DNA from: a virus | DNA: 29,091 nucleotides | Strand: one strand, 5' to 3' | IMG/VR virus record: IMGVR_UViG_3300008267_000425 | Location: 1-29,091 of that record | Shown: positions 15,840 through 23,456 of the stretch, one piece after another | How the letters are laid out: the number at the start of each line of letters is the position of its first letter | Position numbering within the stretch: position 1 is the stretch's first letter | Translations under genes and position numbers: made by a program | Notes under the pieces: model-generated | What the model was told of the DNA's origin: nothing | Database searches by the model: none | What the model saw: only the letters and a program-made list of their open reading frames with translations

Positions 15840-16522
15840 TCAATCCTCTGTTGACAATATTCAGTGAACATGCGTTCTTTGTGCCATTCTTCAGCCTGAG
15901 GAGTATCAGCGAACTCGTGGAAACAAGGCGTGCCCAAGGTATAATGCAACAGTTTGGCATCAGGATTGACACCATACTCGTCGGGCAACCAGTTCCATTC
16001 GGGTGGTAGCTCACCGATTCGCTTGTCGTCCAGCCAGCTAAATCTATGTAATTCAGCGCCAGTGGCACGTTGAACAAATTCTGGTGTGAGTTTTCTATTG
16101 GGCCATGAACTACAGTTCCATAGGATCACACTACTCCAGTTCTTTCTTGGATAGTCTTCGTTTTTGCTGCCTAGATACTTTTCTGTCATTTTGGTCTTGT
16201 AATCGTGTTTGACCACAAATACATCAGCATGATCCTCATTTCTTATATTCCACAGTTTTACAATATCATCACGCAGGATCATGTCCCCGTCGATGAATAT
16301 GGCCCATCCTGTGTAACTCATGAGGTGTGGCACCAAGAATCGTGTATAGATAAAATGATTGCTGCCATCAGTGTGTGTTTCTTCATAATCTCGGAACAGA
16401 TTTAGTGCCACGGGCACAATGGCCACAGGTTGACTGGCATGACGAATGATACTGTTCACACAGGTATGAAACGCTATGGCTTCTCGGGGATCATAACCAA
16501 CAAATACCGGAATCGGTGTCAT
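15836..16522 (-). CDS. Glycosyltransferase, GT8-like
   Basis: A 228-residue GT-A type enzyme. It begins PVFVGYDPREAIAFHTCVNS, has a short acidic metal-binding triad FIDGDMI (DGD at 78-80) and a C-terminal LLHYTLGTPCF that matches the HxxG...K/P metal and diphosphate motif region of GT8-type retaining transferases. FIYTRFLVPHLM just before the DGD motif is the usual conserved helix. It overlaps the NT-cupin gene by ATGA and paralogue D by GTGA, so all three are translated together. Confidence 0.8.
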   Translation of the reverse strand: MTPIPVFVGYDPREAIAFHTCVNSIIRHASQPVAIVPVALNLFRDYEETHTDGSNHFIYTRFLVPHLMSYTGWAIFIDGDMILRDDIVKLWNIRNEDHADVFVVKHDYKTKMTEKYLGSKNEDYPRKNWSSVILWNCSSWPNRKLTPEFVQRATGAELHRFSWLDDKRIGELPPEWNWLPDEYGVNPDAKLLHYTLGTPCFHEFADTPQAEEWHKERMFTEYCQQRIE

Positions 16523-17286
16523 TGTTGTCTTTCGATATCCAATTCTTCACACTGGGTACCAAATTGTATCTCTACTACTTTGAGTGGAACCTCATGTTCG
16601 TTACGCAATTGATGCCATTGACGATTGTCGACCCAGACATGGCCGTGCTGGTTGACCACCGCCATGAGTTCAAAATCACTTTTGACGTTCAAAGTATACA
16701 CGGTGGCAGTGCCTGATGCTACAAACCAAAATTCACTGCGTTGATTGTGTCGTTGCATGCTGAGCCATTTGCCTGGCGCCACGGTGAGTTCTTTGACCTT
16801 GAGCGTGGATGCGACGGAATGTAGGACACGATAGTATCCCCAGTCGCGATCAGTTCTAGGAGATTTCCACTCTTCCAAGATCCATGAGCTGGAATTGGCT
16901 TTGTTGTTGCCGCCTACACCAAAATCAAAACGCAGATTGAGGTCTAACAAGTCCATTTCTGGAATGTTTTGTTTTGTTCGATCACCGCCATTGGCAAATA
17001 TAATATGATCGTGCGGATAAAGTCGTCGGACATGATGGACGGCCATTTTTGCACTGTTGTCGCTGTCATCAAATTTGATTACTTCATCAACACAACGCAT
17101 GGATCGTAACACTGCTTCGCGCTCACTGAACGGCATAAAAGCCCGTCCTTTTTTGCGGATCAGCCATTCATCTGAATTTAAACCCACTATCAAAATATCA
17201 CCTAGTTTTTTAGCTGCTTCTAGGTAAGCCACATGCCCGCTGTGAGCAGGATCAAATCCACCAGTTGCCAAAACGATTCTTTTCAT
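16519..17286 (-). CDS. Nucleotidyltransferase-cupin fusion protein
   Basis: A 255-residue two-domain protein. Residues 1-135 form a cytidylyltransferase-like domain (HldE C-terminal/TagD type): TGGFDPAHSGH (8-18, with the HxGH motif), SEREAVLRSM (near 55) and NGGDR (near 99). After a linker with WGYYRVL, residues about 150-245 form a cupin like the C-terminal domain of type II phosphomannose isomerase (LSMQRHNQRSEFWFVASG). It may activate a sugar phosphate to a nucleotide sugar and bind or isomerise a sugar in the cupin. The ATG is 5 nt after a GATAAATA late box and has no Shine-Dalgarno sequence. I do not know this fusion from a characterised enzyme. Confidence 0.8.
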   Translation of the reverse strand: MKRIVLATGGFDPAHSGHVAYLEAAKKLGDILIVGLNSDEWLIRKKGRAFMPFSEREAVLRSMRCVDEVIKFDDSDNSAKMAVHHVRRLYPHDHIIFANGGDRTKQNIPEMDLLDLNLRFDFGVGGNNKANSSSWILEEWKSPRTDRDWGYYRVLHSVASTLKVKELTVAPGKWLSMQRHNQRSEFWFVASGTATVYTLNVKSDFELMAVVNQHGHVWVDNRQWHQLRNEHEVPLKVVEIQFGTQCEELDIERQQ

Positions 17287-17291
17287 GCTGA

Positions 17292-17299
17292 TATTTATC
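17292..17299 (-). promoter_or_regulatory. Late promoter box (GATAAATA)
   Basis: One mismatch to TATAAATA, 5 nt upstream of the nucleotidyltransferase-cupin ATG. It lies in the 20-nt gap after the stop of paralogue E. Confidence 0.6.
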
Positions 17300-17306
17300 T
17301 GGGCAG

Positions 17307-18095
17307 TTAATGTCGCAAAATTTGATACTGTTCTACCAGTTCTGCGGGCACAGCAGTTTCAAATTCTGCACGATTGAATTGACTCCAGCAGATGTGTTCC
17401 CACCAGGCAGTACGATCAGGCCGCAGAGGTGCGGCCAAGTTTTTTATGCTGCCCACTAACAAGGTGCTCATGCTGGCATCCACAGTAAATCCGGGCACGC
17501 CCAACAGGCATGCTTCCACAGTGGCCATGGTACGCTCGCCAATGACCGCATGAGCTGTAGCCAATTGTTCAACAAAACTGTCAAATCTTCCCGGTTTGGC
17601 GCCGCCACGTTTTTTACGCCAGTGTATGGGCCCAGACCAGTAAGGTTGTATGGCCAGAGTCAATCGATCTCTAAACTGCTGTAAATTTTCGCCGGTTCGT
17701 TGCAACAGGATTTCTTCCACAGGTTGTATGCCAATCACGTATTCACCTGCGGTGTCACGCCAGGGCTGATGTGACGGAACTGGAAACAAGTCAACGCGAC
17801 TGTAAGGCACTGATCGCATGTGTATGTTGTGGTGTCCACAATAGGTCACTCGGCGTGTTTCTCTTCTGGGTGTGTCGGGGCCCCAGTAACCGTACTCAAT
17901 TTCTATCCAGGGTCTGCCTTCTGCGATGTATTCTTTCAAGGGTGACCACCAGGGTGCAAAATGATTGGCTATCAATACATAGGTATCTGGCACATCGGCC
18001 ACACGATCAAAGTATTCTAGTCCACGTTGTTGCCAAGGAGCCAGTGCCCAACTGGGACCTTCTCCGGGCATGTCTCGGGCAAAGGCGTATTTCAT
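17307..18095 (-). CDS. GT-B-like glycosyltransferase, paralogue E
   Basis: A 262-residue protein, the most divergent of the five. Shared core features are PIHWRKKRGG (the basic segment near 175), GERTMATVEACLLGVPGFT and DRTAWWEHICWSQFNRAEF. The N-terminus, MKYAFARDMPGEGPSW, is Trp- and Pro-rich and resembles no other member. ATG 18095 is used; it follows the upstream FkbM stop after one base, and the longer TTG start at 18110 would lie inside that gene. The Asn/Ser before the S/T-x-E-A motif of other members is replaced here by Glu-Arg-Thr. Confidence 0.6.
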   Translation of the reverse strand: MKYAFARDMPGEGPSWALAPWQQRGLEYFDRVADVPDTYVLIANHFAPWWSPLKEYIAEGRPWIEIEYGYWGPDTPRRETRRVTYCGHHNIHMRSVPYSRVDLFPVPSHQPWRDTAGEYVIGIQPVEEILLQRTGENLQQFRDRLTLAIQPYWSGPIHWRKKRGGAKPGRFDSFVEQLATAHAVIGERTMATVEACLLGVPGFTVDASMSTLLVGSIKNLAAPLRPDRTAWWEHICWSQFNRAEFETAVPAELVEQYQILRH

Positions 18096-18096
18096 G

Positions 18097-18687
18097 TCAG
18101 TGCCACTCAACCAAGTTTATGTCATAGGATTGTATGATAGATCTTAGTTGTTGTTCTTTTTGTAACAGTTCTACATCGTTGATCATAGTCGCATGCCATT
18201 CTACATACAAATGATTGATCCAATTCAATACTCCTAAATCGTGCATGTGTTCCAGGACCTGATACTCGGCTCCTTCTATGTCTAACTTGCACACAATAAA
18301 ATCGTCTAAGGCACAGTTGTTTTTGATCCAATGGGCAAAATCTATACAAGGTACTATGCATTGTTCTTGAAATGTACCAATGTGTGGACCTGCTTGCCAG
18401 CGATCAAGTTCTAAAATACTACTGCCTTGTCCTATAGGTGCCAGACCTTTTTGATATTTGGTTTCAGCAGTTTCTATATTGAGTGTTATGTCACCAGAGT
18501 GGTCAGACAAGGCTTGATTGTAACTGTTGATCCAATTCAAGTTGTTTTTGGCTGTGTATTTGGCATGCGTATAAGGATTGGCTTCCCAGGTATGCACCAA
18601 CCAGGTGTCATCCACAGCATGGTTACGCATAATCTGCTTGAGTCCTTGCCCTAAATGTGTGCCGCCGTCTAGTAAAAATTTACGCAT
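18097..18687 (-). CDS. FkbM-family methyltransferase
   Basis: A 196-residue SAM-dependent O-methyltransferase. Motif I is LDGGTHLGQGL (6-16), a variant shared with the methyltransferase at 20185, followed by HTWEANP and the FkbM signature FIVCKLDIEGAEYQVLEHM (near 130-148). The start at ATG 18687 overlaps the previous gene by 8 nt and matches the family N-terminus. It probably methylates a sugar made or transferred by the neighbouring enzymes. Confidence 0.8.
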   Translation of the reverse strand: MRKFLLDGGTHLGQGLKQIMRNHAVDDTWLVHTWEANPYTHAKYTAKNNLNWINSYNQALSDHSGDITLNIETAETKYQKGLAPIGQGSSILELDRWQAGPHIGTFQEQCIVPCIDFAHWIKNNCALDDFIVCKLDIEGAEYQVLEHMHDLGVLNWINHLYVEWHATMINDVELLQKEQQLRSIIQSYDINLVEWH

Positions 18688-19336
18688 GATACGTGGCACT
18701 TAACTGTTGAAAACTATGTTTGTACTTGCGATCACCTTTGCCGGTCCAGATATAACTGTCTGCGGTCATTTTAAAATCACTGTAGCGTCGATCTTGCTCG
18801 GCAAATATGCCTGCATCCAACAAACGATCCATTTCAATTTGATCCTGATACCAGGTCAATTCTGGTAATGCCAACAAAGCGTTTCTCAAATCATGTCTGG
18901 CACGATCTGGTGCAAAGCCTACAGCACTGCCCAGGCTTCGTTGTTCACGTTTCTTGGCTGTGGTTACCCAACTGTGCTTCATATCTATATCAAAATGATC
19001 CTCTGGCAAGGCTTGTGCAAATACACTGTCGGCATCTATGCTGATAACCGGTGTTGCATCATCGTACAGCTCGGGCAATCTGACAAATCGCATGTTTACC
19101 CAATAACCGCAACGGCTGTCTTGATCTGTGTATTGCGGTGGAGTAGGTTCTGCAGTGACCGAACACGCATAATCCTGGGCCCACTCTAAGTCACAAGCTG
19201 TGGCATCAAATATGTGCAAATGCGTATGAGCCCATGGTGCATGCTTTTTGGCACTGAGCACAAATGTCTTGGCCAAGATTTCAAAATACCCATGATCACA
19301 GGCCAAGTAAAATCCTTTCTTGTTGACCTTAGTCAT
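18680..19336 (-). CDS. Glycosyltransferase, GT-A type with DAD
   Basis: A 218-residue protein. It starts MTKVNKKGFYLACDHGYFEI, has a central ISIDADSVF (D101 and D103) for metal and nucleotide sugar, and QDQIEMDRLLDAG in the C-terminal part, similar to the QDxI...N/D region of GT8-like transferases. The start at 19336 overlaps the previous gene by 8 nt; a longer frame to 19369 would reach further into that gene. No donor can be named. Confidence 0.7.
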   Translation of the reverse strand: MTKVNKKGFYLACDHGYFEILAKTFVLSAKKHAPWAHTHLHIFDATACDLEWAQDYACSVTAEPTPPQYTDQDSRCGYWVNMRFVRLPELYDDATPVISIDADSVFAQALPEDHFDIDMKHSWVTTAKKREQRSLGSAVGFAPDRARHDLRNALLALPELTWYQDQIEMDRLLDAGIFAEQDRRYSDFKMTADSYIWTGKGDRKYKHSFQQLSATYHA

Positions 19337-20177
19337 GCAACACTCCGGTGTTGGCAAACACTTCAGCAAATCTACTGAAACTGCTTTTGACCGTAAACTG
19401 TATGGTAGTTTGGCTTAGTATCAGCATGTCTACAAAAGCTTCAATCACACTTTGTCTTGGACGATCGATATTGTAGTTGTATCTACGTCCATCGGCATCC
19501 ACGGTTTCTGCACGCCAATCGCCATCAATCAACTTGCCGACATAACTGGTTTTGGGCCAACAGCATACATTGGGCAAGGTTGCAAATCTTTGTTCTGTAG
19601 CCTGATCGTCGCTACAAACAAAATATCTTTGGCCCGGGGCGGCTTGGACTCGTTTGAATAATTTTCCTTCGTCCAGCTTGTAGTTCTCAGTTTTTCTAAG
19701 ATGCAAGCCCGTAACCGATTTGTTGATCTGATTGCGTTTGCAGAATTCTTGTACCTGTTGTTTGATCGAGTCTGCAGGCCGTAGTTGGTTAGCCATGCTC
19801 CAGACCAATTGCATGTCCATGTAAGGTGCTATTTTGTTGTGATAGTACACTATGGAGTTGGGTATCTGTGTCAGACAATCTAGTGAGTCTCCGGACTGTG
19901 GCAATATCAAACCTAGATCTGCACCAGTTTGATTTTCATGTACAACAAAGGCCTGGTCAAAGCCGGCCACAAAGATGTCATTGATAGATGAACTGACGAT
20001 TTGAAATTCTTGATTGGCAAACAGGTCTTGAAAATAACTACCGCACCAATTATTGGATGGCCAGCACACTGTGATATCACGGGTACCCACATGATTGGCC
20101 ACATACAGTCCTCCAACCAGACTACCCAATCTGTTGCCCAGGCCTCCGTCGCAGAATATTGTAACTTGTCTGCTCAT
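19329..20177 (-). CDS. Fucosyltransferase-like glycosyltransferase
   Basis: A 282-residue protein with the N-terminal donor-site start CDGGLGNRLGSLVGGLYVA (9-27), the GGxGNR motif of GT11/GT23/GT65-type fucosyltransferases. It continues with VTGLHLRKTENYK (near 155, the H-x-R that binds the GDP diphosphate), YFVCSDDQATEQRFA and a C-terminal SSFSRFAEVF. These match the conserved order in alpha-1,2-, alpha-1,6- and O-fucosyltransferases. It likely uses GDP-fucose or a related GDP-sugar. No GDP-fucose synthesis genes are in the window, so the donor would come from the host or from elsewhere in the phage. Confidence 0.7.
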   Translation of the reverse strand: MSRQVTIFCDGGLGNRLGSLVGGLYVANHVGTRDITVCWPSNNWCGSYFQDLFANQEFQIVSSSINDIFVAGFDQAFVVHENQTGADLGLILPQSGDSLDCLTQIPNSIVYYHNKIAPYMDMQLVWSMANQLRPADSIKQQVQEFCKRNQINKSVTGLHLRKTENYKLDEGKLFKRVQAAPGQRYFVCSDDQATEQRFATLPNVCCWPKTSYVGKLIDGDWRAETVDADGRRYNYNIDRPRQSVIEAFVDMLILSQTTIQFTVKSSFSRFAEVFANTGVLHD

Positions 20178-20184
20178 GGCTGAC

Positions 20185-20787
20185 TCAAATGTAAGCTACG
20201 AGTATGTTGCCTGGAAGATGTGCATCCAAGAATTCAAATTTGTAGTCAGGGTTGATTTGCGAAATGCGTTGCTGAACCTGTTCCAAAGGTATGTTATCGT
20301 GTGCCTTGTTATCAAAACAGGCCACGTCATCAATGATGATGGTATGAGTTTTGATTGGGTGACAATCAATGGCATCTAGTTCTTCAAAGATAGGACAGTT
20401 CTTGGCCAACTTGATACCGTAGTTGCCGCTGATGTGTGCATCCAACCAAAATGTGGTTTGTGCAGTTAGTCCTGCTATGATCTGCGGCAATGCCACTGCA
20501 CTGTCGCCTAGCCGACATTCTACACGACCTTGTTCGATTTCTGTGGCAAATCTTTTGCAAGCGTCCTGGTACAGGTGTTCATGTATCTCAATGGTATAGC
20601 ATTTTTTATGGCCAGCGTCCAGGGCCGTTTTTAAACCATTGCCCAGGTGTGTGCCTGTTTCTACAAAATAGTCGTTGCGGAATCTTGTAAAATGTTGTAG
20701 GAGATTGTCATAGTAAGTCTTGACATAGCCTTCAAAGTTTTCTGTTCGTAACCAAGGGTTTGGAGTGTTGAGCCATTTTTTCTTCAT
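20185..20787 (-). CDS. Class I methyltransferase-like protein
   Basis: A 200-residue protein with SAM motif I YFVETGTHLGNGL (40-52), motif II CYTIEIHE, a RLGDSA motif and TTFWLDAHISG. This pattern occurs in small methyltransferases of glycan and antibiotic clusters, where the DAH segment may bind metal or substrate. It is related in motif I to the FkbM gene at 18097 but lacks the FkbM signature. The ATG at 20787 is 8 nt after a perfect TATAAATA box and there is no Shine-Dalgarno sequence. Probably acts on a sugar; the substrate is unproven. Confidence 0.7.
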   Translation of the reverse strand: MKKKWLNTPNPWLRTENFEGYVKTYYDNLLQHFTRFRNDYFVETGTHLGNGLKTALDAGHKKCYTIEIHEHLYQDACKRFATEIEQGRVECRLGDSAVALPQIIAGLTAQTTFWLDAHISGNYGIKLAKNCPIFEELDAIDCHPIKTHTIIIDDVACFDNKAHDNIPLEQVQQRISQINPDYKFEFLDAHLPGNILVAYI

Positions 20788-20794
20788 GATACAA

Positions 20795-21577
20795 CTATTT
20801 ATAGCTTGTAACAGACCGTTGATTCTTGTTGATCAGCGTTTGATTATAACTCAGCAAAGACCTGGTGGCTGCTGGATCAATTCCTGTGGATTCAGCCCAG
20901 GCCAACCAGGCATAAACATCTTTGGGGAGACACTTGGAATTCACGCCGCGCTTGTCGGGATAAACAAATGTCCACCAGAGATTCATCCTAGGATCATCTC
21001 CGTAAACTGCATCTCTGATGGTGTAATAGTCTACACCGGCGGCCTCACAAGCATCATACAACTCTTGGCACTGTAACACTTTGTAAAAAATAGCACGATT
21101 TTCTGACAGTTTGATTATCTCCGCTTCTAAGTTGGTCACCTGTCTGATAGACACATTGGCATTGTACACTGTGGTATAACATTCAATGACCTTGCGTCGG
21201 TCTTGGGCACTGCCGCCTAGTATGATGAAGTCGCGATGCCGCATGTTCAGCGCAGGGTGAGACGGAGTTTCTCCTAGATATTCGGGTTGGACCACTATGC
21301 GTTTGTGATATTTTTTGGCCATGGCATCAGCAAATCCTGGTTGTGTGGCCGACCGAATAACAATCAAATCTGCGCGGCAATTTGCTATGGCATGTTCAAC
21401 TTCAGTGCCATCCAGAGTGTGTCCGTTCCACGGAGTGGGCACTGCCAAGAATGCTATGTCACACGGAGGCAAAGGATTTTTAAATTCCTCTATGTAAACA
21501 TCATGTATGTGTGCATCTGGAAACAGGGCATGGGTGGCCTTGCCTACCCATCCGTATCCAACAATTCCTATGTTCAT
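20795..21577 (-). CDS. UDP-glucose/GDP-mannose dehydrogenase-like, C-terminally short
   Basis: A 260-residue NAD-dependent enzyme of the family that oxidises UDP-glucose or GDP-mannose to uronic acids. It has NAD motif IVGYGWVG (5-12), FLAVPTP (43-49), PEYLGE (98-103, catalytic Glu), the EAEIIKLSEN helix (151-160, Lys and Asn of the active site) and SKCLPKD (214-220, nucleophile Cys216). The catalytic set is present, but the protein ends about 40 residues later; the C-terminal nucleotide-sugar-binding domain of usual 390-450-residue members is missing. ATG 21577 is used because it begins the Rossmann strand MNIGIVGYG; the longer frame to 21679 overlaps uvsY. Confidence 0.8.
   Translation of the reverse strand: MNIGIVGYGWVGKATHALFPDAHIHDVYIEEFKNPLPPCDIAFLAVPTPWNGHTLDGTEVEHAIANCRADLIVIRSATQPGFADAMAKKYHKRIVVQPEYLGETPSHPALNMRHRDFIILGGSAQDRRKVIECYTTVYNANVSIRQVTNLEAEIIKLSENRAIFYKVLQCQELYDACEAAGVDYYTIRDAVYGDDPRMNLWWTFVYPDKRGVNSKCLPKDVYAWLAWAESTGIDPAATRSLLSYNQTLINKNQRSVTSYK
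20796..20803 (-). promoter_or_regulatory. Late promoter box (TATAAATA)
   Basis: Perfect octamer overlapping the stop codon of the dehydrogenase gene, 8 nt upstream of the ATG at 20787. It could drive the downstream glycan genes (20787 to 17307) late in infection, independent of the uvsX/uvsY operon. Confidence 0.7.
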
Positions 21578-21582
21578 AAGCG

Positions 21583-22035
21583 TTAAACTGTTATGTCTTC
21601 CATACCAGCAGTGCGTAAGCGCACCACATGACCCATCTGCCACTGTTTGGTATCCAACCCTTTCATGATGCCTAACCAACGGTTGCGTAGCAAGGCCACT
21701 TCATTGATTATGGTTTCAAAGTCGATCACTTCATCTTCGCCGTCTACATACTTTTCAGCATCTCTACTGGTCAGGGCTCTAGCATAACCTTCTAGATATT
21801 TTTGAAAATATCTACGACGGATCTTGCGCAGTTGTATGTTGAGATAATTCAACACAGCTTCTATTTCTTGTAGCTGATTGAATCTATGTTCGGTGATACC
21901 AGGCAAGGCTGTGATGTTTTTTTCCACAAGACCGCCAATGCGGCATTCAATCTTGGCTGATTCCAGCTCGGTTTCGTAGTGTGCTATAAAGTCTGGAATA
22001 GCACCAAGGTTGGCTACAACTTTACTATACCACAT
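21583..22035 (-). CDS. uvsY: Recombination mediator, UvsY-like
   Basis: Mediator that helps UvsX displace gp32 and load on single-stranded DNA. The 150-residue helical protein is close to T4 UvsY in length (137) and has the same layout: a basic helix (LRKIRRRYFQKYLEGYARAL, near 70-90), then an acidic stretch and the C-terminal self-association region with LLRNRWLGIMKGLDTKQWQM. Identity is by layout and by being in the same operon as uvsX and gp32. AAGG lies 7 nt before the ATG. Sequence similarity to T4 is low, so a search is needed to be certain. Confidence 0.65.
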   Translation of the reverse strand: MWYSKVVANLGAIPDFIAHYETELESAKIECRIGGLVEKNITALPGITEHRFNQLQEIEAVLNYLNIQLRKIRRRYFQKYLEGYARALTSRDAEKYVDGEDEVIDFETIINEVALLRNRWLGIMKGLDTKQWQMGHVVRLRTAGMEDITV

Positions 22036-22044
22036 ATAATGCCT

Positions 22045-23196
22045 TCATGTTAGATTTAACCATTGTAACATACTTAGCGGAAAGATGTCAAGCGTGAGAT
22101 TCCTTCGCTGAGCATATTGGCTGAGATAACTGGAAAGCTGTTGTCGTTGCAACTCTGAGCAAGGTTTCATCATGGTTGTTATAATACTGTCTTTGAGTCG
22201 GATACTGCTGTTAGAGATTGAGGTGGCCAAGTTGTTTTTGGTTTTGTCGTCCAGCACATTGATGCTCAAATAAATTGGGTCGTTGCAAAAATTATAAAAT
22301 GAAACTTGATCAGCGAATTGATCAACAAAATCAACTATGCCATGTATGGTCAAATTACTCAGTACCGATGAAAATTTCACAGTCATATGGCCTTGCAGTA
22401 TTTTTAAATTTTCTAAAAATTTTTGATATGTGTTGTTGTATCTGGTAAATTCGTACAAGCGATCACAAGTTTCAGCACTGATCACGGCTGTGATTTTTTC
22501 CTTGTGTTGTATACGATCAAGTTGGGCAATCAGTCGTCGGCCATCGACACCTAGCCCTGTATAAAACAATAAATTTTCATTGTCTGACAAACTGTTTAAC
22601 AAATCAGGAAACCCGTTGTATAAAAAAGGTTCGCCTCCGTCGATCACAATTTCTTTGAGATTTTTGTAGTTGGATAATTCTTTAACAATGATATCAAAGC
22701 CTTCGGATTGTTCGTGTTCGGGTTGGCTTATGCGAGACAGGATTTTATCCAAGGGCACCAAATTAAATCTCGCACTGTCAAAATATACTCCGTTGTTTTT
22801 TATATCTCGAGTCCAGGCAGTGCTGTACTGTTTGCAACAATACACGCAGGTGAGATTACAAGTTGATCCCAATATAATGTTCAATTTCCCAGGGTCAACT
22901 GTTTTTGTATCAGTGTGAGTTAAATTGTAAGTTTTGTGTAGAGTTCGCGGGCTTTCTAGTCCCTGTGATTCAGGAGTCCAGCAGGCCTGTTGACAACTGG
23001 CCACTGGTTGGTTGTCCAACATGTCTTGCCTTTCCTGTTGCAGTTTAAGGCTGTTGAACAACTGACCAGGATTGTCCTTTAGCCAGTCCAAATCAATTTT
23101 TTCCGGAACCGCGGAACAACAAGAATACAGTAATCTTTTTTCTAAATCAACGCTGAGACTGGTGAATTTTTGACTGCAATAAAAATTATCAACCAT
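22045..23196 (-). CDS. Radical SAM protein with N-terminal cysteine domain (1)
   Basis: A 383-residue enzyme that should cleave S-adenosylmethionine with a 4Fe-4S cluster. The radical SAM motif CNLTCVYC is at C113, C117 and C120, with IDGGEPF (the GGE SAM-binding motif) near residue 200. An N-terminal domain contains C7, C26/C27 and CQQAC (C68, C72), resembling the N-terminal twitch-type domain that may hold an auxiliary cluster. The motif MLDNQPxxxC is shared with the enzyme at 24518. ATG 23196 is used; a longer frame would run into the acidic gene. The substrate is unknown. Confidence 0.8.
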   Translation of the reverse strand: MVDNFYCSQKFTSLSVDLEKRLLYSCCSAVPEKIDLDWLKDNPGQLFNSLKLQQERQDMLDNQPVASCQQACWTPESQGLESPRTLHKTYNLTHTDTKTVDPGKLNIILGSTCNLTCVYCCKQYSTAWTRDIKNNGVYFDSARFNLVPLDKILSRISQPEHEQSEGFDIIVKELSNYKNLKEIVIDGGEPFLYNGFPDLLNSLSDNENLLFYTGLGVDGRRLIAQLDRIQHKEKITAVISAETCDRLYEFTRYNNTYQKFLENLKILQGHMTVKFSSVLSNLTIHGIVDFVDQFADQVSFYNFCNDPIYLSINVLDDKTKNNLATSISNSSIRLKDSIITTMMKPCSELQRQQLSSYLSQYAQRRNLTLDIFPLSMLQWLNLT

Positions 23197-23204
23197 AGAA
23201 GTTA

Positions 23205-23453
23205 TTAGTACTCGTCGTCTTCCTCTTCTTCCCAACTGTCGTCGTCGTCTTCCTCTTCTTCCTGATCTTTGAGATAGTGGGCTAGAGCACGCTTTACTTC
23301 CGTATCGCTTTTGAAAGTTTCTTTGATCTCATCGGCTGCTACATCGTTGTCAATCAACACCGATACCAAGGTTTCTGCGGCATCGTTGCGATCCACAACA
23401 TTTACGTAACGTTTGAGTTCGTTCCAAATTTCTCGGCTTAGTTCTGCTGACAT
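23205..23453 (-). CDS. Small acidic conserved protein downstream of uvsX
   Basis: An 82-residue protein: a helical part (REIWNELKRYVNVVDRNDAA; VSVLIDNDVAADEIKETFKS) and an extremely acidic tail (last 20 residues almost all Glu and Asp). Similar small proteins sit next to uvsX in marine T4-like phages; the function is unknown. The acidic tail could mimic DNA or bind a basic partner such as UvsX, UvsY or gp32, by analogy with the acidic tail of gp32. GGAGG is 8 nt before the ATG, and the stop is 3 nt after the uvsX start region's upstream gene boundary. Confidence 0.7.
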   Translation of the reverse strand: MSAELSREIWNELKRYVNVVDRNDAAETLVSVLIDNDVAADEIKETFKSDTEVKRALAHYLKDQEEEEDDDDSWEEEEDDEY

Positions 23454-23456
23454 CTA

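Noticed and set aside
15321-15854. Open frame of 177 codons on the plus strand
   Set aside because: Antisense shadow of GT-B-like paralogue D.
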